Shown: one piece after another, positions 46,797 to 58,300 of the stretch
Numbering within the stretch: position 1 is the first letter of the stretch
Layout of the letters: each line of letters starts with the position of its first letter
Assembly (NCBI GenBank): GCA_030704615.1
Contig: CM060733.1
Span: 50,964,001-51,028,000 of the forward strand
DNA: 64,000 nt
Direction of reading: 5' to 3'
Origin: Takakia lepidozioides
Lineage: Eukaryota > Streptophyta > Takakiopsida > Takakiales > Takakiaceae
Notes under the pieces: generated by a model
Told to the model about the DNA's origin: nothing
What the model saw: only the letters and a program-made list of their open reading frames with translations
Databases searched by the model: none
Program-made: the position numbers and the translations under genes

Positions 46797-47020
46797 CCAG
46801 TGTTGTGCGGGTTTTGCCTTTTTAAGGAACCCGCCGGGTCCGGGTGCGGGTTTTTTTGTGGAGCTAAGTCCAGGTCCGGATCCGGGTTTTTGAAATTTGG
46901 AAAATCCGGGTCCGGGTCCAGGTTTGTCAACACGGACTCGGGTTAGGGTCCGGGTAGTTGTTGGGAAATATTAGCAGGTTCACGGGTTCGGATCCGGGTC
47001 CTAATTTATTGATTAATATT
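46797..47020. mobile_element. solo end of a hAT-like element with CCGGGT-rich subterminal repeats
   Basis: The stretch begins CAGTGTTGTGCGGG, resembling the CAGTGTTGGrCkGG terminus of the neighbouring hAT-like element, and is filled with repeated GGGTCCGGGT-like motifs in both orientations. Such subterminal motifs are typical of plant hAT elements. No matching right end or target duplication was found, so it is probably truncated. Confidence 0.45.
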
Positions 47021-47450
47021 AATTAAATCCTAATAATGAATTTTTATTTTAAGAGACATTCCTTCAAAATGTACCATGAATATGAATATGTATACCACGA
47101 ATAAGAATTAAAAATAGAAGTTTGAGTTCCATTTTCTATTTTTCAATATCAATTCTTTAAACAATGCTAAGGTGTTGGCTGGCCTTCGCGGCACTGTCCA
47201 GTTTGTCCATGATATCTTTGATGGGGCAGACAACCTTGGTTTCAGTTTGAACACACGCCACTTTGAGGGCCTCTATGAAGGTGGGGTATGGCTAGAAGTG
47301 AAGCGTTCAGTGTAAAGGAGCATCCGTAGTTCCTGGCTCCCTGCTATAGAATGGGCTCCTCTCCGTATTTTGTCTTACCCTCTGGGTCCAGTACACTGTA
47401 TTTTCAAAATTATATTTACCCTTCAGACATTAAAAAAACCTCGTGTATAC
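47021..47450. other. AT-rich spacer with no recognisable gene
   Basis: It may contain internal sequence of the preceding hAT-like element. A short open stretch at about 47165-47310 has coding-like composition but no family I recognise. Confidence 0.3.
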
Positions 47451-48248
47451 CAGTGTTGGACTGGTATATAGGTCTGGCCGGGTATCAACCAGGGTATTGA
47501 ATAGCCGACCCGGCTGGTATTGGCAACTCCAATACTATGGTTGATAACCGGACTGGCTGGTATTGCCAACGCAATACCGGGGTGCATACCCGCAAAAACA
47601 AGGACTATACCATGGTATGAATAGGAAATTGGCTAGGTGCACAATATGTCAGGGTCAGGGTAAGAGGGTGCACATGTGAGGGAGGGCCGGTCCAGCCCCA
47701 AGGGCCCGCCACTATGCTTCATTTCTTACCACATGTAGGGCGGGCCCGCCCCTATATATTTATTTATTTATTTTTAGCACATGTAGGGTGTCTTAGGAGG
47801 ACCTCATTGCAGATGCTGGTTTATTTGACGATGAGGGTTGCAATCACTCTTCTTTTAACTAAGCTTGCTTCAATTTGGATACTAAAATCTGCAACATTGT
47901 TATTATGTAATGCAAAGACTGAATTTTGCAACATAATAATCAATTTTTGTGAAATCAACTGAAATCTTCTAAATTCAATACATATTAATGATTTAGTGGT
48001 TATTTTTATTTATTTTTATTATTTATACCCGGGTTGATAACCGGCTGGTATTAGATTGGATACCCATCCTATTGATACCCCCTCCGCAAATCGAAAATCA
48101 TACTACTATTGAGAACCGGCGGGTATTAAAATTAAGGGAATATTTCAATATTATGGAACCGGCTGGTATTGCAAATTAATTTCTTTTCAATACCCGGACC
48201 CGGCTGGTATTAGAAAAAGTAATACCCTGTAATACCCGCCCAACACTG
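47451..48248. mobile_element. 798-bp non-autonomous hAT-like transposon with 8-bp target duplication
   Basis: The left end starts CAGTGTTGGACTGGTAT and the right end, read inward, starts CAGTGTTGGGCGGGTAT, giving terminal inverted repeats of about 17 bp with two differences. The flanks are GTGTATAC at 47443-47450 and GTGTATAC at 48249-48256, the exact 8-bp duplication made by hAT transposases. The interior is AT-rich with repeated GGCTGGTATT / AATACCGG motifs and no transposase frame, so it depends on a transposase elsewhere. Confidence 0.93.
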
Positions 48249-48489
48249 GTGTATACCCTGAGGGTATAAATAAATATCGAGTATGGTTAAATAGATATAT
48301 TTTTACTGTTTATCTAATTATTTATTCAAGATATATGAGCAATATATTCAACAATGCTTGCAATATTGACAAAATAATTCAGGGTAACATAGTGCCGTAA
48401 CACAACTTTGCGAGCTCCAATTTGTATAGGAGGAGCACAAAGATATATTGGAACAGCCACAAGAGGGGTTGATCAGCAAGTGCAACAGG

Positions 48490-48610
48490 AGCTATGAGGA
48501 GCTCTTGCCTTCTTCTTCTTCTTCTTCTTTTCTTTTTTTTTTTTTGGCAAAAGGCCGTTGAAAGGGCCGGAAATATATTAATAGAAACAATATTACCATT
48601 ATTAACACTT
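48490..48610 (-). mobile_element. A-tailed LINE-like 3' end
   Basis: Read on minus, TAATATATTTCCGGCCC and CGGCCTTTTGCC lead into a run of about 14 A and then AAGAAGAAG triplets. The TTTTGCC plus poly-A end resembles many plant L1-type LINEs. Its 5' limit is unclear, and a similar sequence near 3975-4060 may be an older relative. Confidence 0.45.
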
Positions 48611-49384
48611 ACCTCAAATTTTTGCTAAAAATACGACATTTTTAACATTCAGACACTGTAGTAAATATTGGAGGTTGGGTAGGGTGCGGTCAAGCTAGCG
48701 TTGGCATGAGCCTCTTACCCGAGCAGATAGGCATATTCTGCATATTCCCTAGAAATCCTGAGAATATGCTATAACGAAACCAAAACCAAACGGCGTTCAC
48801 ACGAAAAATATTACGAAATTATCCAAAATCTCGTGAAAACCGTGCTCGCGCGACAAAACCTAGGAAACTAATTGTCCAAAGTTGAACTCCCGTGAGCACA
48901 TACAACCACAAATATTTCTGCCAGAACCCAAAGTTTAGCAAATACAGAGGGAAAACAATGCAAGTACTGTGAAGTTAGAGGTATATTGCGACAGGCATGG
49001 ACTCTGGATTTGGAATATTGGGAAAAGGCAGCACAATTTGTACATGGACTTTGTGGGAAGAACATCCCTAGCTCTTGGACATTCTTGATACCTGTGCTCC
49101 TGGGATCTCCAGCCCTCTACCACTCACTGGCCAGGTTCAAGTGGTTCTCAAAAGTGAGGGTCTTCTGCAATTGGACACCTGACCACCACAGAGTGTAATA
49201 TACGTGAACTTGCATTGCAAAGTTTCATCACAATCGTGAGAAACGAATGCATCACACCCAATCCCAAACAAGAGCATATCCATGCTCTTAAAAAGAATGA
49301 AGGGTGGTGGGAATGCTCCTGTAGATTCATTTGACCCAGCTGATTTGATGTCACGAAGTCTCTCAGCGAAGCAGAATCTTACAC
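48611..49384. other. gene-free stretch downstream of RAD50
   Basis: No exon or repeat is recognisable. It should include the RAD50 3' untranslated region, since the RAD50 stop codon is at 49385-49387. Confidence 0.4.
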
Positions 49385-52300
49385 CTAGTCAAAGATGTCT
49401 TGTGCCTCGATGATACTGTGCTGGCTGCAACAAAACCAAAAGAGAAGAAAGAAAGAATCAGTACAACGTCAACAACGGCTTCAAGAGGGCCCATGGAACA
49501 AAATAGAACAACAAGAAACCCATATCAAAATACATGCAACGTTGTCCACAAGAAGGGCCTCATGCAGAAAATCTGCCAGACACTTTGGGAGAGAGAAAAA
49601 GTCTGAGGGGATTGAAGAAGAAAAGGAGACGGCATTTATAACATCCATGCAAGGCCTGAGGACCCCTTCGACTTATAGAAAAACACAGTAAAATAACAGG
49701 AACCAAATCAACCCCAAAAATGTTGAGAGAAAGGAAGAACTTCATAACCTCCACCAGGCCCATGGGACAAAGTACAACAACAATACAAAAACCAAATAAA
49801 GAACAGCCACAGCCCAGGGCCAGGGCTCATTTGACTTTGCTTCTTGCATCACCTAAGCAGGAAGAGAGGTCTTGGAGTAAAGTGTGGTAGAGACTCCTTT
49901 AAGGTCTGGATACTTTCTTTTGCGTCACCCCCCAACCAAAAAGTGGCTGTTTGACACCGTCGTCAGCCCTGCTACCATCTATGGTTGTGAGTTCTGGGCA
50001 CCTGGTGTTCCTGTCTCCTGGTGGGAAAAGAATCTGGAACCATTGCAATCATCTTTTCTCCAAGCAATGCTTGGCGCCAGAAGCACAACTCCATCTCATA
50101 TCCTAGGTGCAGAGTTCGCATGCGTACCATTGGAAACCGAAGCCCTCTTCCGGCTTCCAATCTTTCTCCATAGATTACAGGCCCTTCCACCCAAGGGGCT
50201 CGTGGCAAGAGCCCTTGCAACATCTATGAGGCTCAAAGCTACAGGTTTCAGGCACTCCTGGTATGCCCGAGTGGACAGTTTATTTCAGCGCAACGGACTC
50301 TCTACTGCTTCCCTATTACCATTGAATCCAGAAGGGGTGGACATCACATCCAGACATGATCGCAACAGACTCATTAGGAGAGAGCTTATGGAATTACATG
50401 TCAAGAGAACTTGGAAGCTACCCAATCTCACGACAAAGCTCCACTTCTATCGAGAGACATTCTTGGTGCTCCGCGATGATAGAATCTTGAGACCAAATTA
50501 CCTTTCAGCATCCTTATCTCCTTCCTTCCTGAGGGCATTGGGGCGGTTCAGGGTGGGTTCCCACAACCTACGGATAGAGACTGGCAGATGGGAATACCTG
50601 CAACGGGAGGACCGCTATGTCCAGCTTGCATAGGGCACAGCAAGGAAATTAAAACTGAAGAACACTTCTTCTTCTACTGCCCTCTATACTACGAGATCCG
50701 TGGGAGATTCCACTGTTTATTCAGTGGAACCCAAACTCTCACTGATGTCTTCCACTATGAGGATCAAAAATGCTTGGCAGCCTACCTGCACGAGGCCTTC
50801 ACCCTTAGACAATTGCTAGAACATTAATTGTGGTTTCTGGTTTTGTTTCCACTCTCATGTTTTCATCCATTTCGTCCCATAAGCTCTATGAGCTTTCCGC
50901 GGACGTTATAAAGCACCATTTCATTTCATTTCATTTCATTTCATTGCATTTCTGGACCTCTTCCTCTGAGAGAATGTACTCAAACGACATTGTTTGCCAT
51001 AGCCTTGTGGCCATTGACCTCGCGCCCAGTTTGAGTTGAACACAAAGGGACAAAAACTACCTTTGTCAAGGGATGATGCCAGTAGTATGACTTACCTTGG
51101 AACGGACAATTGATCCGAGTTTTCCAGATATCCTCTAGAAATCTCTTTACACAAGCATCAATCTGCTGTGTGCGATTTGCCCAATAACTAGGCCCCAAAA
51201 GGGCCTAGGCTTTTGGCTCAGCCTCGAGATTCTCAAGGTTGGTATACAAAGGTACAAGCACAAATCCCTTGATGGATTTGAAGAGGGCATCTCTCTCGTC
51301 AGAGTACCCAAGACAATGAATCAGAAAATGAATCTGGCCTTCAGGTTGCCCACACGCATTTGCAATCCCCCTTTACCTCTTCCTCTGAGAGAGAGAGAGA
51401 GAGTACGCATAAGATGTCGTTTGCCGTAGCCTTGTGGTCATAGACCCCGCACCCAGTTAGGGGTGGAACAAGAGGGAACAGGTCTTACCTTTGTGAGGGG
51501 ATCACTCCAGTAGTGTGAATTACCTTGGTATAGACAATTTGTTTGGGCTTTCCAGATTCCCTCTAGAAAGCCCTTCACACAAGCATCAATCTGCTGTATT
51601 ATCTGCCCAGCAGATAGACCCCAACAGGGCCAGAGATTTGGTAAGCTGCTGAACGGAGGTGCAGGGACTATGTTCATAATGTTCCTGAAGAGGGTCGCTC
51701 GCTGATGAGAATACCCTGGATATAGTATCAGAAAAGGGATATTGTCTTCAGGATGGCTGCACATCAGGTAATTACAATCTCCTTATCTCTCTGCATTGTT
51801 TATTGTTTGAAGGTAGGCTTCCTGCCCTGAGTTTAAGTTTCAGTCTAGTGCCAAGGGTAGGTAGGCCCTTCAGATCATCCTTAGGGTCCTCACGTCCTCA
51901 CCCATGTCACAGACTGGAAACAATTTCAGGGAAGTTTTATGCCTAAATATTCTCATCGGACAGTCTTCGGGCATCTGACATGGCATTAGACACTGCAACC
52001 TCCAGGTCAGCTTCATCTAGCAAGGTCAACTCTTCTGAGCTAGTATTCAAATACTTGAAAATCTTTTCTACCCTTTTCCGCCAGGACTTTGCCTGTTTAA
52101 CAGGATGGTCTTGCTTCCAACAAATAGAGTCGATAATCTCAGGGTATGTGGTACTAGTGATACAATTCAACTGACCCCTCCATTGACGTTGAACTCATCA
52201 CGTCGAGAGCTTAAGGGAGGTATGCCAAATCGCCCCAAACAGCTACGTTAGCTGTTCTAGAGCACACTGACATGCTCTCTTTGAGCACTGCAACCTGAAT

Positions 52301-55300
52301 GGATCAAAGAGATATAGCATGGTTGGACAAATGGAAGATGCATACTCCAAGGCAGGCCTAATAATATTGCCAAGCAAGGTCCTTTCGACTTCAGTATTTA
52401 TCCCTCTGCAGTGGAAAAATTTAGTGAGACCCAAAGCTTTGCGTTTATCTGTTTGAACCACTTTCTGTATATGTGCGTTCGAGTTGGAACTGGAGGAAAA
52501 CTCAACACCAAGATATGTGTAGGAAGGGAGCACAGGGATCAGTTGACTTCCCCAAGTCCCATTTGAGATCCCCTCCTCCCTCCCCACGATTATTGAATAA
52601 TGAGCCCTCTTTCCTGTGGAAGGAACATACAAAAGAGGGTATTTTAGGTGAGTCTATGCATGAACGCCCAGTGCCAGTGCCCAATTGCTAACGTTGCCTT
52701 CAAGGCTCCACAAGTCAAAGTACCTATTTGTGCAATCAATCAACTACTGAAGATCGGATGGGGAATCCCCTAGGCCTGCAAAGTCATCTGCAAACTTAAG
52801 AGCGGGAGAGCTGGAATAGTGGCATCATCTACCTTTAACCCAAACCCTCGCTTTGCACATCTGCAAGTAACTGCTTAATGAAAACATTGATTTAGTGGAG
52901 AGAGGGTACAGCCTTGAGCTACACCTTGGTCCATATCAAAAAAGTTAGACTTCTGTCCATTGACCGTGACCCAGCTTTTGGTGTTCGCGTACAGGTTATG
53001 AACCATCCTCCACATCTTTCCCCTGATCCCAGAAGACCACAGGCGAAGCCGCAACCCACATCCAGGAAAAAGACAAAAGTGGGATTTCCTTCTGTTTTCC
53101 TTCCCTGGATAATCTGGCTTAGTGCGAAGATATGGTCAATGCAGCCCCTATTCTCTGAAAGCCAGCCTGGTCTTCATGGAAAACACCTCTAGACTCCAGA
53201 TTAACCTTGAGATGGGTACTTGTTAGCCTACAAATAGCTTGCCAACTGCGTTAAGAAGCATGATGCCGTGCTAGCGTGAGAGAGAGAATGTACTCATAAG
53301 ATGTTTTTGGCTGTAGCCTTGTGGCCATAGACCCCCACGCCCAGTTTGTGTGGAACTAAAGGGAATATAAACTACCTTTGTGACGGGCTCACTTTGGTAG
53401 TGTAACTCACCTGGTAAAGACAATTAGTTTGGGCTTTCCAGATATCCTCTAGAAAGCTCTTCACACAAGCATCAACCTGATGTGTGTGATCTGCCCAGCA
53501 ATTCAATCCCAAGAGGGCCATGGCTTTAGGCTCGGCCTCAAGATTTTGAAAGTTGGGGAACAGAGGTGCAGGGACAATGTCCATGATGTTCCTGAAGAGA
53601 GTCATTCTCTGGTGAGAGATAGCAATAAACAGAGAGAGAATGTACTCATAAGACGTTGTTTGCCGTAGCCTTGTGGCTATTGACCCCGTGCCCAGTTTGA
53701 GCGGACCACAAAGAGACAGAAACTACCTTTGTCAGGGGCTGACGCCGGTAAGTATGACTTACCTTGAAACAAACAATTGATCCAAGTTTTCCAGAAATCT
53801 TCTAGAACTGCCTTCACACAAACATCAATCCGCAGTGTGTGATTCAGGATTTTCAAAGTTGGTAACACAGAGGTACAGGAACAATTCCCTTGAATAAACA
53901 GAGAGAATGTACTCATAAGACGTTGTTTGCCGTAGCCTTGTGGCCGGTGACCCCGCGCCCAGTTTGAGCGGAACACAAAGGGACAGAAACCTTTGTCAGG
54001 GGCGGACGCCGGTAGTATGACTTACCTTGGAACAGAGAATTGCTCCGAGCTTTCCAGATATCCTCTAGACACCCCTTTACACAAGCAGCAATCTGCTGTG
54101 TGTGATTTGTCCAATAACACAGAGAGAGAATGTACTCATAAGACTTGTTTGCCGTAGCCTTATGCATGACCCCACACTCACTTTTGAGCGGAACACAAAG
54201 GGACAGAAACTGCCTTCCAACAGACAATTGATCCAACACACAGAGAGAGAATGTACTCATAAGACGTTGTTTGCCGTAGCCTAACACACAGAGAGAGAGA
54301 GAGAGAGGTACTGGTCATCTTTGAAAATGCGATAGTAACGTTCCGCATGCTGGCGTTGTCCAATAAGCTGCGCAAACCTTTCATCATGTGTGATCACAAT
54401 CAGCTGGAAATTCTCTTGCCCTCTACGGTCCTCTATTATTCTGCAAAGCACATCACGTGTACCTTGCTCAAGTTCTCCTCCCACTCATCCAGATATACAC
54501 TTGCTAAGTCTGTCCAATAAGCAGGTTGCTACAGACCCTTAAGAATCAACCGTGCATTTGGGGCACAATTGAGGCAAGTAGACTTGCAAGAGGACAAGCC
54601 TGTCAGTGAAATATGATACCTGAGGAGTGCTGCTGCCAAGCTTTCAGAATTGGGCTTGTCGAGATTCGTAGTGGGCTCATCCAGCGCCAAAATGCCACAG
54701 TTTAGACAAAATGTCTCAGCCAATGCTAGCCTGATGATGAGTGAGGCTAGAACCTACAAACCGCCATGGAAACAAATAATCACAAAAAATATTACAATAG
54801 TGAAGGGCTGTTAATCAAGTTTCAAACCTGGGTATCCGCATTACTTGCCCTGATTTCAATACTAAGCTCTTGAGTTACTTCTATCAGCTCCACCGGTTAT
54901 GATGTCTTTCTGTTAATAGTGAACGAGAACACATCCAATGCATCCAAAGAGCTGAAATAAGAGATTTCCCTCGGTGTTAGATGGCATTCAATTGTGAGAT
55001 GAAAAGCTTTGGCAGACAACCTTTTGACCCGCACTGCAGCGCCCTCGCATCTCCAACTCAGCATCTCCACTTCGCATTACCACCTGCTCCACGAAGAGAC
55101 AGACAGTAAGTCCCATTGAACCATTGTACACAACATAAAAACATATCTATGCAATGAAGGCTTTTACTGTATCATACGCACTCATGACAATCCATTGGAA
55201 TGGCTAATGCCAGCACAGGAAGGATAGCCAATAACACTATCAGTAAACCCCACAATCATATTATTGGTTGAGGTCTATGCACTCCAGAAGACCAAAAATC

Positions 55301-58300
55301 TCCAGGTTTCTTCAGACTTTCGCCAGCCACAAGTCATCCATGTGGTTTGGGTCCTTATCTTAGGCAATCTGGTATGCTCTTCCTCTTTGTACTTTCTCTC
55401 TCAGTGTTGGTCCTAGAAACTGCTGCTTGGTTCCTTGAAAACGTGGTAGAGAGTATACACTCATGAGAAACATGTAGAGAGAATGTACTCATAAGACGTT
55501 GTTTGCCATAGCCTTGTGGCCATTGACCCCGCACCCAGTTTGAGCGGAAACCAAAGGGACAGAACCTACCTCCGTCAGGGGCTGACGTTGGTAGTAAGAC
55601 TTACCTTGATACATAGAATTGATCCGGGTTTTCCAGATATCTTCTAGAAATCCCTTCACCCAAGCATCAATCTGCTGTGTGTGATTTGCCCAAAAACTAG
55701 GCCTCAGAAGGGCCTGGGCTTTTGGCTCAACCTCGAGACTTTCAAAGTTGGTAAACAGAGATTCCCTTGATAGATTTGAAGAGAGCGTCTCTTTGGTGAG
55801 AGAACCCCGGACAGTGTATCAGAAAATGAATATTGTCTTCAGGTTGCCCACACAGCGGGCAATTGCACTCTCCCTTTCCTCTCTGCTTCTGTTTGCTGTA
55901 GGGAGAAAGAGAAAGTAAGGAACAATGTATGCTCCCTTGCAGACTCTACCACGTACATACCTCGATTTTCTTCAGTTCTACAGTCAATGATAGCTAGTGG
56001 TCAAGGGATAGAACTCTCACTGACCCGGTAGCTGTAAGAGCGTGTCCCCTGGCCCTCTGAATCTGATCGAATCTCAATAAAGTCAATGTCATGGCCTCTG
56101 TATGTCTGCTGCCATAGTTCTTTGATCAATTTGTTGATTTCCTCCATCTTCATGGAGTGGAACTGCATCAATGCTCTGCACAGTGAAAAAGAGGAAAACT
56201 TGGTATGCACAACATTCCGACATCCCCTGACCTTCAATATGCTATGGCTATGCAGAGATTTAAGAGTAGACAACAACAATAGCAACGTTACCGTGATTAT
56301 CCTAGAAGCGGTCTCCTTGGCCTTGCAGTTCAAAGATTTGACATTACCTAGAAGTTGATATCATCACATCACCTTTATGGATGTACAACCTTAAATTTGG
56401 AGCATGACAATTTCCATGATTAAAAGGATATGGCATTGAGCAAGGTACCATGTATGTAAATGACAGTCACTCTTCCTTACTCATGCTAACATTCACTCCA
56501 GGTCACACCTCTGGGCTTCAAGTTTAACAGTGGCAGTGTGCAATTGAATGGGCAAACCTGTCAAGGGCGTTGTAGTACTTGTCCAGATCTTTGTTTGCCA
56601 TCTCAGTCGTCTGCGTCAAATACGAAACATTATCTTAATGTGACAGGATACATACCTACCAATTTGCACGAGCCACGCTTCAATAAAATTATTCAATAAT
56701 GGCCCCCCAAGACAGCATAAAACCTGTATTCAGCCATCCATTCAGCCAGCTTCACATGTGACGATATTGACATTGAAAGCTGATGCTAAGAAAAGCCCAC
56801 ATAGCAGATGAAATATGTGAGCACAGCATACCAACACAACTAACAACTTCAGTCTGCTGAAGTTGAAGGGTCTTCACCGTGAGATGAAGACGGTCACGGC
56901 GAAGAGCCTTGTTGTTAGTTGAAGCCGGTCTTCACCAAGAGATGGTTCAAAATATATTGTATGGATTATCCCTCATATTTAGAGTCAGTGAGGGTCAACA
57001 TCGGATCACGAGGCCACTTTAAAGAGGAGATAAGGAAAACAGGTGTGGATAGGAAGGGGGATGAGACAAGGTCCATACCACAGCAGCTCAAGGCCAGACA
57101 GCTACCACCTCAAACAACAGACCACACAGAGGAACAGATTTAACCATTACCTTCAGTTGGATGAGCTGACTGCAATAGCGTTTATCAATGTCTTTGTACT
57201 GTGACTGTCGCAAATCGACCTTGTTGCGAGCCACGTTGCTCTCATATACTGCAATGGTCCCTTGGCTCCTATTAAGCTGTCAGGCAACAATGGCGAAAGT
57301 TGATTGAACTCAACTAAGTTGGACGGATCAGAGCAGTACTCATGTCTCTCTCTACACCTCTCCTTTTCTGTGTTGTGGGCAGTCCAGATCAATCATCGAC
57401 ATATTGTGTATGTTAGAAGTCAGCTCAGATTTAGTTAGCTAGGGTTCTGTTAGGGTTTTTTGACGGCTAGGGATAGTTCTACCAGAAGGTTCCAGCCACC
57501 AGAAGTTTCTAGAGAACTCATGTAGGATTTAAGAGAAAGGCTGAGGCAATACCCAGCACTTCTTCTAGCATTTTGGATGTGCTATCCTAGTAGATTGCAG
57601 AGAGAGGAGGAGGAGAAGTCCAGCATCTACTTTTGTAAGTTCTTTTCTTTTGCAGTAAGGAGCATTCTTGTTAGGACTGACACTTCTTGTTAGTACTAAC
57701 TCTTTGGTTGGTTTAGGCTGTCAGTTTTTGTACTGCTGCTTGTGCTAGAAGCTATCTGTCAATATCACTAGGAGGTAGAGGACAGGTCTAGTTTCCAACA
57801 GGTTATGGGCCCACAAGACGTTACAACTACTTGGACAGTTGAGCCACTGGATGGCAACAACTATAAGAGTTGGATCTACACGATGCAGCTCCTGCTCTCT
57901 TCAAAGAGCCTATGGTCAATAGTGCTAAAAAGCCTTCAGAGGATAACCTGAAGGAGGAGAGATGGATCCAAAAGAATGAGCTTGCAATGGCAGCTCTAGT
58001 CACAAACATGAGATCAAAGCTGGTAGTTTTGGTAAGGAATCTTACAACTGCTCATGAGGTCTGGCAGACCTTAAGTGAGGTGTATGAGGCAGATGCGATG
58101 GGGAAAGCATATGTCCTATGGGAACAGCTCATGGACTTGAGAATGAGAGAAGGTGAGAGTGTAGCCATTCACATTGCCACTGTTAAAGCCATGTGTCTGG
58201 AGATAATTGATGCGGGAGAACCCATGACTGAATCACTTCAGATCATGACCTTGTTTGGCACCTTGCCAAAGAGTTATGACATGGTGGAAACTGCATTGGC

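Noticed and set aside
46795-47000. CpG-island-like promoter in the CCGGGT block
   Set aside because: The motifs are regular, orientation-mixed repeats following a hAT-like terminus, which fits transposon subterminal sequence better than a promoter.
50980-51198. Small independent genes repeated at 51.0, 53.7 and 54.0 kb with similar proteins
   Set aside because: They are all the polyprotein end of LINE family 1, in truncated copies.
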